DNA of 33,187 nt from Nostoc spongiaeforme FACHB-130 (lineage in GTDB: Bacteria; Cyanobacteriota; Cyanobacteriia; Cyanobacteriales; Nostocaceae). The stretch lies in NCBI RefSeq assembly GCF_014698475.1, contig NZ_JACJTB010000063.1, forward strand, positions 1 through 33,187, in the 5' to 3' direction. Below, piece after piece: positions 25,959 through 33,187 of this stretch. Below the pieces are notes generated by a model. That model did no database searches and was not told where the DNA came from. It saw only the letters and a list, made by a program, of their open reading frames with translations. Positions within the stretch are counted from its first letter, which is position 1, and every line of letters starts with the position of its first letter. The position numbers and the translations under genes are program-made.

Positions 25959-25978
25959 AGGAGGTAAAATTACCTCCT
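25959..25978 (+). terminator. Short hairpin after the ABC1 kinase gene
   Basis: A 9-bp perfect stem AGGAGGTAA/TTACCTCCT with an AA apex, 25 nt past the stop. Only a short ATTTT follows, so termination efficiency is doubtful. It is oddly like a Shine-Dalgarno/anti-Shine-Dalgarno pair. Confidence 0.4.
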
Positions 25979-26045
25979 ATCATTTTGATAGCGCATTATT
26001 ACAAACAGTAAATTTTCTGACCTTTTAATATAATTCGGAGTTTCC

Positions 26046-26420
26046 ATGTACTACTTCCCAGAACAACCACCTTATTTTCTCCTAGCTATTGGCTTATTTA
26101 TCGCTGTAACTTCTGGTATTGGGTTATCTGGCACGCTTAAAACTATTGTGCAGAAATGGCAAACAAATAGTACAGAAAAATCCAAATCTAATGTTTATTC
26201 CCAACAATTATTAGTACCATTTATCGGTATTACTTTTGGTATTAGCCTTTTTCTCTATTCAGGTTTAGCCATCTTTGGCTTTCCTCCTATTCTGGCCTTG
26301 GGAGTTGGTTTACCAATGAGTTTGTTGACTGGCTTATTAGTATGGTTGCAATTAAGCAGTATGCTCACTTTTGCCAAAACTCAAGGAATGCAAGCCCTTG
26401 ATTTAGATTCTTTATCTTAG
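26046..26420 (+). CDS. Hypothetical membrane protein, three helices
   Basis: A 124-residue integral membrane protein. Hydrophobic segments lie at about residues 10-30 (LLAIGLFIAVTSGIGLSG), 56-75 (LLVPFIGITFGISLFLYSGL) and 77-103 (FGFPPILALGVGLPMSLLTG), with a polar loop of Lys/Ser/Asn between the first two. GGAG lies 5-6 nt before the ATG, a good ribosome binding site. It follows the ABC1 kinase gene by 112 nt with a hairpin between, so co-transcription is uncertain. I do not recognise a named family; it looks like a conserved cyanobacterial protein of unknown role. Confidence 0.75.
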   Translation: MYYFPEQPPYFLLAIGLFIAVTSGIGLSGTLKTIVQKWQTNSTEKSKSNVYSQQLLVPFIGITFGISLFLYSGLAIFGFPPILALGVGLPMSLLTGLLVWLQLSSMLTFAKTQGMQALDLDSLS

Positions 26421-26609
26421 AAACATTGGTTTAGAACTCAGAATAAACATCTCTCTCCCTTGTCTTTGTTGTTTACATATCAACTAGGACTGCTACATAT
26501 AAGGGTGTATTACAGCTATGTAAAGATTCAGCACTTAAGACAGTGAGAATTAGCCGTAACACACCATTTTTTTCTGTGCATTAAGCTTTGACACAACACA
26601 CTCCAATAA

Positions 26610-28961
26610 TTACAAATTAGCAGCACAAGACACAGGATTAAGTAATGGACTATGGGGTGTCACAGTTGGTGCTTGAGAAACTAAAGTCACATTACCTTTA
26701 CCATCTTGTACCCAGCCTTGGGCGGGGACAATTTGAGTTTCTTGAGTTACAGAATCTAATTTTTGCCTGCTTACATGATGGGGTAAATGACTAACACTAT
26801 TTTCACTTTCACCATCAAGAGTAATCCAATTTACTAAAACTGAATCATCCATTAAGGGGTCTGTAGGACTGGGTGCAATTCCGCCCTTACCTGTAGCAAT
26901 CAAAGAACCTCTTTTGAATTTACCTCCTGGTTTACAATATGTGGCAATTTGCCGCGAAGCATCAAAAGGTTCTGCGGGGAGTTCGAGTAAACCGCGACTG
27001 GGGTCAACATCGGGTGTGTTAATTTGAACAGTACCGTTTAATGAAGGGTTTTGTTGGGAAAAGGCGGTAATATCGCTGGTAGGGAGTCGGTTTGGGTTTA
27101 GTTGTCGAGAATCTTCAGTACCTAAGAGTTGTACTAAGTCAGCGCGAGTGCGTGGCACAAATCCAAATATATTATTGGCATTGATAATAATCCGACCACC
27201 AGCACCAGAAAAAGCATTGGCTGTAATGTCATTATTACCTTGGGGAGTAGCGACGATAAAACCATTAGGCGCATTGATTGTAATATTGCCACCATTTCCG
27301 GGTGCGTTGGCTGTACCTGCATTAGTGGAAATTTGACTATTGCGGCGTAATAATAATACATCTTGCACCTGCAACGTAATATCCCCACCTCCACCACCTT
27401 GACTATTAGAGGTGATTTGTCCTTTCTCATCCAGCAGAATAGAGCCAGCATTTACATTTATTTCACCTGCTGTACCTAATTCATTGACATTTCCTTGATA
27501 TTTAGTATTAGGTGGAAGTCTTGGAATTTGACTAGTAACAGCTATAGCGCCATCTCTTATCAATAATTTTGCTGTATTAACTGCCACTGTACCTGCGGCT
27601 CCAGGGCCTCTAGTTCTGGCAGACAAATTGCTAGGAAAACCTACGGCTAAGATACCAGTTATCTCCACGGAATCAGAAGCATTTATTGTGATATTTCCTC
27701 CGTTACCTCTAGCTGGTATGAAGGTCGAAGTTGAAGAATTTAAATTACCAGAAGAGCCAGCTGAAATTGCTGCACCATTTTTTAGGCGCAATCTACTAGT
27801 GTTAACTGTAATATCACCTGCATGACCATCACCAACAGTATCACTCACCAATGCAGTGGCTATAGAACGATTCATAACTGGCTCAAAAATCCCACCAATT
27901 AACTCCACTGAATCAGAAGCATTGACATTCAAATTTCCCCCATCTCCCTTGTTGAAAGTAGAAACACGAATTTGTGCGCCATCCCGAAGAATTAAGTTCT
28001 TAGCGTTAATTGTTAAGTCTTGGCCGTCTCTCATACCTAGAGTTTGACTTGTAACAATTGCATGGCGGCTAATTAGTTCGACAATGTTACCTTGTACTGT
28101 AATTCTGCCACCACCATCTACACCACTAGCATCTAGGACAGAACCTACCGCCGTGCTACCAACTACTCGTTGAGCTAGTCGAATATTTTGAAAATTATTG
28201 ACATTTTCATATCCCAATACCCAACCCTGGCTTATAGGTTTTAGAGTAACTAGACTATTAGGCACAACACTTCCTAATTCAATATTTCCCGACTTCGCTG
28301 TTATATTTCCTCCATCTAAGAATAAATCACCACCCACTAGTGCTAATGTTTTACCTGACTGCACCTGTAAGCCAACAGGTTGATCAATCACATTAGTTGC
28401 ACCATTGGGACTTGCTTGAGATAGATTGCGGATAGGAGCTGCGATCGCTGTGAATTGTAAACCAATGGGAATACTGACAGATAATAGAGATGAAACTTGT
28501 GTATCTGTGGCACTAAATGTCTTGCCATCAGCAAAGTTAATCCTACTAGCTGTACTTGCCAGAAAAGAACCGCCAATATTTAATGTAGCTTGAGGCCCAA
28601 ACACAATTCCGTTGGGGTTAATCAAAAACAGGTTAGCTGTACCTCCAGCCTGGAGAGTACCATCTATTTCAGAAATAGAATTCCCTGTTACGCGGCTGAT
28701 AATGTTTTGAATACCAGCAGTATTTTGAAAACTAGCTGTAGTGTTAGCAGGGACAGAAAAATTCAAAAAACTATGGAAGAGGTTATCACCGACGCGAGTA
28801 CCCCCTGTAATTGTTGTAGTATTGTTCTGGGTTGTAACTTGAGAATTGGTGGGTAATGTCCCATCCTGCATGATTTGGGCAGAAGTTGAGTTAGCAGAAA
28901 AAGCTATAACACTACCTATTGCACTGCCTAAAATTCTTGACCACCAATGAAGATTGCTCAT
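26610..28961 (-). CDS. Secreted FHA N-terminal domain (TpsA-like) protein
   Basis: A 783-residue exported protein. From the ATG at 28961 (the frame is open to a TTG at 28985) it has a signal peptide ending near S-T-S-A-Q (about 24-29), then the two-partner-secretion domain of filamentous haemagglutinins, with the family motif NPNGIVFGPQ (about 115-124) and GGSFLAST following. The middle is a beta-helix repeat region rich in Gly, Asn and Asp, with recurring phrases such as GDGGNLNVNASDSVELI and GNGGNITINASDSVEIT. The C-terminus carries two Cys residues (CKPGGKFK and the final PVSCAANL). Such proteins are secreted through an Omp85-type TpsB partner and act in adhesion or surface coating; no TpsB gene is in this window. 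Transcribed alone. Confidence 0.9.
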   Translation of the reverse strand: MSNLHWWSRILGSAIGSVIAFSANSTSAQIMQDGTLPTNSQVTTQNNTTTITGGTRVGDNLFHSFLNFSVPANTTASFQNTAGIQNIISRVTGNSISEIDGTLQAGGTANLFLINPNGIVFGPQATLNIGGSFLASTASRINFADGKTFSATDTQVSSLLSVSIPIGLQFTAIAAPIRNLSQASPNGATNVIDQPVGLQVQSGKTLALVGGDLFLDGGNITAKSGNIELGSVVPNSLVTLKPISQGWVLGYENVNNFQNIRLAQRVVGSTAVGSVLDASGVDGGGRITVQGNIVELISRHAIVTSQTLGMRDGQDLTINAKNLILRDGAQIRVSTFNKGDGGNLNVNASDSVELIGGIFEPVMNRSIATALVSDTVGDGHAGDITVNTSRLRLKNGAAISAGSSGNLNSSTSTFIPARGNGGNITINASDSVEITGILAVGFPSNLSARTRGPGAAGTVAVNTAKLLIRDGAIAVTSQIPRLPPNTKYQGNVNELGTAGEINVNAGSILLDEKGQITSNSQGGGGGDITLQVQDVLLLRRNSQISTNAGTANAPGNGGNITINAPNGFIVATPQGNNDITANAFSGAGGRIIINANNIFGFVPRTRADLVQLLGTEDSRQLNPNRLPTSDITAFSQQNPSLNGTVQINTPDVDPSRGLLELPAEPFDASRQIATYCKPGGKFKRGSLIATGKGGIAPSPTDPLMDDSVLVNWITLDGESENSVSHLPHHVSRQKLDSVTQETQIVPAQGWVQDGKGNVTLVSQAPTVTPHSPLLNPVSCAANL

Positions 28962-29133
28962 ATCTCCACACAACTCACTGAACAATTGTGATTGTACTTT
29001 TAAAATGCAATGACCTGTTGAAGAATTGACAAAATTCGTTTTTTATGATGTTTGTCAATGTTTATTTTTACTGCTATTCTGCAACTTTATTTGTAGAGAA
29101 AAGAGTTTTATCAAATAGTACTAAATTTATGAA

Positions 29134-29176
29134 AAAAAAGCGGTGTTATCCTTAATAAGGACAACACCGCTTTTTT
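29134..29176. terminator. Bidirectional intrinsic terminator
   Basis: A long stem: AAAAAAGCGGTGTT (29134-29147) pairs with 29163-29176, one A-C mismatch, then TCCTT/AAGGA closes a 3-nt loop. T-runs follow on both strands. On the minus strand it ends the transcript of the small gene at 29313-29606 before the FHA gene. The remainder of the 28962-29312 gap is AT-rich, with no other gene seen. Confidence 0.85.
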
Positions 29177-29312
29177 GATTGAGAAAATTTTTATTTTGTT
29201 GTCGTAACTTATTAGTAATATTAAAAGAAGATTACTTCATCTTAATACTTACTACAGAAAAATGTTTCTCAATCTGCTTTTTTGCTTTGTATGAGCAAGA
29301 TGCAGTGTATTT

Positions 29313-29606
29313 TTAGGGAAAACCACAGTCATACCATTGTCCATTCTGGTAATAACACTTTAATTTAACCTTTGGCGGGGTAATACTAGGCAAAAGTCCT
29401 TGATTTTCTTCGCTAGGCTTAACTTGACTTAGGTCGATTAAGAACTGTAATTGAAATGATTCTAGCTCTGACAGACCATACTTTTCTAATATTTGAACTA
29501 GTTTATCATGATTTAGATTACTGTATATTTCTTTAGATAAATCAGCGTATAACTCTGGTAATACTTGCGAATCCATAACTGTTGTTTCTGTTTCTTGGGA
29601 TTGCAT
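29313..29606 (-). CDS. Small protein with Cys-containing C-terminal tail
   Basis: A 97-residue protein from the ATG at 29606 (open to a TTG at 29639). The N-terminal two thirds are acidic and helical (ELYADLSKEIYSNLNHDKL, then VQILEKYGLSELESFQLQFL), followed by a Pro/Lys linker (LLPSITPPKVKLK) and a compact aromatic tail CYYQNGQWYDCGFP with two Cys ten residues apart. There is no Sec signal and no membrane segment. The leader-plus-short-tail shape resembles precursors of modified peptides (RiPPs), but no modifying enzyme or exporter is adjacent and no Gly-Gly cleavage site is seen. It has its own strong terminator at 29134-29176. Family not recognised. Confidence 0.6.
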   Translation of the reverse strand: MQSQETETTVMDSQVLPELYADLSKEIYSNLNHDKLVQILEKYGLSELESFQLQFLIDLSQVKPSEENQGLLPSITPPKVKLKCYYQNGQWYDCGFP

Positions 29607-29783
29607 AGATTTTGGTTTCTCTTTTAATTTAGTAGACAAATGAATTTAGCTGTTTAGCATTGCTGAGTTACAAGTCACAAGTTTGAGGTGTGAACTTTTT
29701 CACTCTATTTATAACTTCAGAGTCACTCCGAAGAATTACGCATTGGTTAACAAAACTTCAGATTTATTTCTATGAAATTACGC

Positions 29784-29814
29784 AAAAAGTGTAGGTGGGC
29801 AAATACCACCTACA
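29784..29814 (-). terminator. Intrinsic terminator of phoD
   Basis: A perfect 9-bp stem (TGTAGGTGG at 29790-29798 with 29806-29814) and a 7-nt loop, followed on the minus strand by CTTTTTG. It begins 30 nt past the phoD stop. Confidence 0.75.
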
Positions 29815-29844
29815 ACGATCTGGTTATTAGCAGTATCGCCAGAA

Positions 29845-31425
29845 TTAAGCTTGTCGATATGCTCCTGGTTGCCCATCTTGGACAACGAAGGAAGCTAGGG
29901 TGCTGATAGAAGCATTGGGGTCAACAATGCTAGAAACTGCCCGATAATCACTTTGCCATTGTTTAGGAGTAACTTGGCAACGGACGTAACCCCGGAATGC
30001 ACCGTCGAAAAACTTGGTATGGGGATTACTTCTCAACGCAGCTTGCACTGGCGCAATGAATGAGGTGGGGAAGTCTGAGGTGATGGAAGTACCAACGAAC
30101 TCAGTCGCCACAGTTACGGAAGCAGGATTATTAAAATCAAGTTTGATGTCGTGTACCCAACTGGAATGGATATCGCCTGTAATTACTACAGGGTTAGAAG
30201 GTCGGCGATAGTTGAGATAGTTCACAATTCGATTACGTGCAGCTACATAACCATCCCATTGGTCTACATTGAACACCCCAATCTCTGGGCGAGGGTCAAA
30301 ATCAAATTGAGCAAACATTGTCTGCTGGGCAATAATATTCCAACGGGCGCGGGATTGGTCTAAGCCGTTGAATAGCCAGCGTTCTTGCTGTGAACCTGTC
30401 ATTGTGGCATTCTCATCAAAGGCTTGCACACACCGAGGTTTGAGTCCATCATTACAAGGTTGGTCTGTGCGGTATTGACGAGTATCTAAAACGTGGAACT
30501 GGGCTAAGTTGCCATAACTCAAGCGCCGATAAAGTTGGAGATTCGCACCATTAGGAAATGAAGACAAACGCAATGGCATGTGTTCGTAATATGCTTTGTA
30601 GGCGTTGGCGCGACGTTGAGCAAAGGCTTCTGGGTTAACGTTATCTTCGGAAATTAAGTTGGCGTAGTTATTTTCTACTTCGTGGTCATCCCAGGTGACT
30701 ATCCACGGAAAGGCTGCATGAACCGCTTGCAAATTTGGGTCGGTTTTATAAAGTGCGTGACGGTTACGGTATTCTGTCAGAGTCATAATTTCTGGGCTAT
30801 TATGCTGACGCGGCCCGCCTGTTTCTGGCCCGTACTCGTAAATGTAGTCACCTAAATGTACAACCAGCTCAATATCTTCTTCCGCTAGATGGCGGTAGGC
30901 GGTGTAAAAGCCATTTTGCCAATCTTGGCAAGAAACAAAGGCGTAGTTTAGTTGTTTGATGTAACTATGAAATGCTGGTGCTGTGCGAGTCCGACCGATG
31001 GGGCTAAGTTCATTCCCGACGCGGAACTGATACCAATACCAACGGTTAGATTCTAAGCCTTGAACATCAACGTGTACTGAATGGGCTAAATCTGCGATCG
31101 CTAAAGTTTTACCACGTCGGACAACTTTTCGCATATTCTCGTCTAGGGCGACTTCCCAATGTACCACCACGTTTCTTGGTGGCATTCCACCGCCATTTAA
31201 GGGGTCGGGTGCTAACCTTGTCCATAACACCACACTATCTGGTAACGGGTCGCCAGACGCTACACCCAAGGTAAAGGGATAGCTAGAAAATCTTGATGTT
31301 GCTAATGCTGGTTGCCATTGGCTGGTTAATGCTAAACCTGTAAAAAATCCTGCACCCAGTAAAACACTCCGCCGTTTATAACGATTTGATAAGAGGCGAT
31401 CGCAATTGATAAAATCCATATCCAC
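29845..31425 (-). CDS. phoD: PhoD-type alkaline phosphatase, Tat-exported
   Basis: A 526-residue phosphodiesterase/alkaline phosphatase of the PhoD family, releasing phosphate from organic phosphoesters outside the cytoplasm. The N-terminus has a twin-arginine signal (YKRRSVLLGAGFF, Arg18-Arg19) and a likely cleavage after A-L-A (40-42). A PhoD N-terminal beta-domain (about 50-150) precedes the metal-dependent core with Cys166 in FVSCQDWQNGFY, VVHLGDYIYEYG (Asp193), WDDHEVENNY (245-254) and ITGDIHSSW, the usual calcium/iron ligand set. Regulation is visible: four Pho-box units lie 34-74 nt before the start codon, so induction by phosphate starvation through PhoB/SphR is expected. It has a clear intrinsic terminator downstream. 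Confidence 0.94.
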   Translation of the reverse strand: MDMDFINCDRLLSNRYKRRSVLLGAGFFTGLALTSQWQPALATSRFSSYPFTLGVASGDPLPDSVVLWTRLAPDPLNGGGMPPRNVVVHWEVALDENMRKVVRRGKTLAIADLAHSVHVDVQGLESNRWYWYQFRVGNELSPIGRTRTAPAFHSYIKQLNYAFVSCQDWQNGFYTAYRHLAEEDIELVVHLGDYIYEYGPETGGPRQHNSPEIMTLTEYRNRHALYKTDPNLQAVHAAFPWIVTWDDHEVENNYANLISEDNVNPEAFAQRRANAYKAYYEHMPLRLSSFPNGANLQLYRRLSYGNLAQFHVLDTRQYRTDQPCNDGLKPRCVQAFDENATMTGSQQERWLFNGLDQSRARWNIIAQQTMFAQFDFDPRPEIGVFNVDQWDGYVAARNRIVNYLNYRRPSNPVVITGDIHSSWVHDIKLDFNNPASVTVATEFVGTSITSDFPTSFIAPVQAALRSNPHTKFFDGAFRGYVRCQVTPKQWQSDYRAVSSIVDPNASISTLASFVVQDGQPGAYRQA

Positions 31426-31458
31426 CCTTAATGAATTTGCCGTATAAATGCGATGAAC

Positions 31459-31499
31459 TTATCAACCGACAATCAAGCGGAGATTAAGAAGATATTAAA
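31459..31499 (-). promoter_or_regulatory. Four-unit Pho box upstream of phoD
   Basis: Read on the minus strand, four 8-base units, TTTAATAT, CTTAATCT, CTTGATTG and GTTGATAA, are each separated by exactly 3 bases, giving an 11-bp period. This matches the cyanobacterial Pho-box pattern (YTTAAYYW-type repeats with 3-bp spacers) bound by the PhoB-type regulator. The first two units fit best. It lies in the divergent gap shared with the decarboxylase gene. Confidence 0.7.
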
Positions 31500-31542
31500 A
31501 GTGTGAAGTGTGAAAGTTTAGTCAGTAGGAACCGCTAGATTA

Positions 31543-32997
31543 ATGCTCAATCAAAAGGAAGCACCTTTATTAGATGCGCTCAAAGCTTGTACAATTAAGC
31601 CTCACGCGCCGTTTTACACTCCTGGACATAAGCGGGGTCAAGGAATATCGCCATTATTGGCTGATTTACTGGGTGAAAAGTTATTTCGGGCAGATTTAAC
31701 CGAATTATCTGAGTTAGATAGTTTGTTTTCTTCCCAAGGTGTAATTCAAGCCGCCCAAGCATTAGCAGCAGCAGCGTTTGGTGGTACACAAACATGGTTT
31801 CTTGTCAATGGTTCTACTTGTGGCATTGAGGCAGCAATTCTGGCAACCTGCGGTACAGGGGATAAAATTATTCTGCCGCGCAATGTGCATTCTTCTGCGA
31901 TCGCGGGTTTAATTCTTTCTGGTGCGATGCCAATTTTTATCAATCCTGAATATGACTCAGTTTTTGATATCGCCCACAGTATTACGCCTGAAGCTGTCGC
32001 AACTACCTTACAACAGCATCCCGATGCCAAAGCAGTGTTGATAGTGTCTCCCACATATTATGGTGTTTGTGGAGATTTAGCTGCGATCGCCAATATCACC
32101 CATCAATATAATATTCCTTTGTTGGTCGATGAAGCCCACGGCGCACATTTCGCTTTTCATGCTGAATTACCTACCCCAGCTTTAGCCGCAGGTGCAGATT
32201 TAACTGTGCAGTCAATTCATAAAGTTCTCGGTGCGATGACACAAGCATCGATGCTGCATATTCAAGGACAGAGAATTGATAGCGATCGCATTAGTAAAGC
32301 TTTGCAACTAGTCCAGTCTACCAGTCCGAGTTACATACTTTTAGCTTCGTTGGATGCCGCACGTCAACAAATGGCGCTGAATGGTGAACAACTAATGTCG
32401 CGGACTTTGCAACTTGCAGATATAGCCAGGAACAAAATCAGTCAAATTCTTGGTTTATCAATTTTGTCGCCAAAACTATCACCCGGCTTTCGAGAATTAG
32501 ATAGAACTCGGTTAACAATTAACGTCAGTAAATTAGATTTAACTGGGTTTGAGGCGGAGGAAATTTTAGATGAAAAGTTGGGTGTAACTGCGGAATTTGC
32601 TTCCTTACATAATTTGACTTTTATTATTAGTTTGGGAAACACTATCAACGATATTGAGCAATTAATTCAGGCTTGTCAAATTCTTGCCGAAAAGTATCAC
32701 CGTCACAAAGTTGGTATCAAAACTCCACTTGAGCAGAATTTTGCTGAGTATACTGTGCAGGTATCTCCCCGGACAGCGTTTTCTGCACCTAGTGAAACTT
32801 TACCAATAGAACAAACAAGCGATCGCATTTGTGCCGAAATTGTCTGTCCCTATCCTCCCGGAATCCCGGTTTTAATGCCAGGAGAATTAATTACTAAAGC
32901 AGCTTTATCATATCTGCAACAAATTCAAGCAATGGGCGGGATAATCAGTGGATGTGCAGATCCAAGTTTGCAAACTTTAAAAGTTGTTAAAAATTAG
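31543..32997 (+). CDS. Orn/Lys/Arg decarboxylase-family PLP enzyme
   Basis: A 484-residue fold-type I PLP enzyme of the Orn/Lys/Arg decarboxylase major-domain family, in its short cyanobacterial/Gram-positive form, without the N-terminal wing domain. Seen: TPGHKRGQG near residue 27, the phosphate-binding NGSTCGIEAAIL segment, LPRNVHSSAIAG, Asp196 and His199 in LLVDEAHGAH (Asp to pyridine nitrogen), and the Schiff-base Lys227 in SIHKVLGAMTQAS. The small C-terminal domain includes the ...CPYPPGIPVLMPGE motif of this family. It probably decarboxylates arginine or lysine for polyamine synthesis; the substrate is not decided by the sequence. Divergent from phoD, with the Pho box between. Confidence 0.9.
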   Translation: MLNQKEAPLLDALKACTIKPHAPFYTPGHKRGQGISPLLADLLGEKLFRADLTELSELDSLFSSQGVIQAAQALAAAAFGGTQTWFLVNGSTCGIEAAILATCGTGDKIILPRNVHSSAIAGLILSGAMPIFINPEYDSVFDIAHSITPEAVATTLQQHPDAKAVLIVSPTYYGVCGDLAAIANITHQYNIPLLVDEAHGAHFAFHAELPTPALAAGADLTVQSIHKVLGAMTQASMLHIQGQRIDSDRISKALQLVQSTSPSYILLASLDAARQQMALNGEQLMSRTLQLADIARNKISQILGLSILSPKLSPGFRELDRTRLTINVSKLDLTGFEAEEILDEKLGVTAEFASLHNLTFIISLGNTINDIEQLIQACQILAEKYHRHKVGIKTPLEQNFAEYTVQVSPRTAFSAPSETLPIEQTSDRICAEIVCPYPPGIPVLMPGELITKAALSYLQQIQAMGGIISGCADPSLQTLKVVKN

Positions 32998-33187
32998 GGT
33001 GTTGCCACATTGTTGCACTCGCAATATAGCGGTTCTCGGTTGGATGAGGTAGATTTCAACCCCACCCCCAACCCCTGACAGGTGTAGGTTTTTTACAATT
33101 AGGAGGAATTGAAGCAAAAGAAATCGTCAACAGGAGTAGGAGGAAAAGTACTCCAACGCGGAAGACGAAGAGGAAGATGGTTGAGTA
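32998..33187. other. Right-edge intergenic sequence
   Basis: No gene is supported. An open frame with an AGGAGG just before a TTG (about 33110) runs off the edge and reads as a basic Arg/Gly-rich stretch, too short to judge. Confidence 0.35.

Noticed and set aside
1-33187. tRNA genes and CRISPR arrays
   Set aside because: Reading both strands, I found no GGTTCRANTCC-type T-arm in a cloverleaf context and no regularly spaced direct repeats with unique spacers.

Overview
The window looks like chromosomal DNA of a filamentous, heterocyst-forming-type cyanobacterium (Nostoc/Anabaena/Calothrix group). The evidence is the dense HIP1 palindrome GCGATCGC inside and between genes, the AT-rich intergenic DNA, heptanucleotide GGGAGTA repeats, and typical cyanobacterial families: GH100 neutral invertase, GH15/phosphorylase-kinase-like protein, RppA/RppB two-component system, DUF3352, an FHA-domain adhesin, ABC1 kinase, PhoD and a short Orn/Lys/Arg decarboxylase. 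There is no rRNA, tRNA, CRISPR array or full insertion sequence that I can see.

Layout. 1-1300: a GC-rich, strongly folding segment at the left edge that is a candidate OMEGA/HEARO-like RNA, a small membrane-protein ORF, two convergent terminators and poorly coding DNA. 1385-9447: sugar metabolism (GH100 invertase on minus, GH15-like protein on plus) interleaved with toxin-antitoxin material: a RelE/ParE toxin remnant, a MazF/PemK module and a UPF0175/DUF3368 module, plus a decayed repeat. 9624-11654: an APC permease followed at 36 nt by an unusual lipoprotein with a SAM-methyltransferase fold. 11844-13821: rppA-rppB. 14048-15596: a metallophosphoesterase under a palindromic promoter, a MITE-like repeat and a DUF1232 protein. 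15816-19893: an orphan Cache-HAMP histidine kinase convergent with a DUF3352 protein. 20329-26420: M1 aminopeptidase with HEAT repeats, a translationally coupled pair of unknown small proteins, an ABC1 kinase and a small membrane protein. 26610-32997: a secreted FHA-domain protein, a small peptide with a Cys-containing tail, Tat-exported PhoD behind a four-unit Pho box, and an Orn/Lys/Arg decarboxylase-family enzyme.

Most genes are single transcription units or pairs; the convincing co-transcribed units are mazEF-like, UPF0175-DUF3368, permease-methyltransferase, rppA-rppB and the 23248/23457 pair. Clear regulatory calls are the Pho box between phoD and the decarboxylase and several intrinsic terminators. 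The most novel leads are the edge RNA, the exported methyltransferase lipoprotein, the unknown coupled pair, the Cys-tailed small peptide, and the MITE-like element with near-perfect terminal inverted repeats and flanking direct repeats.
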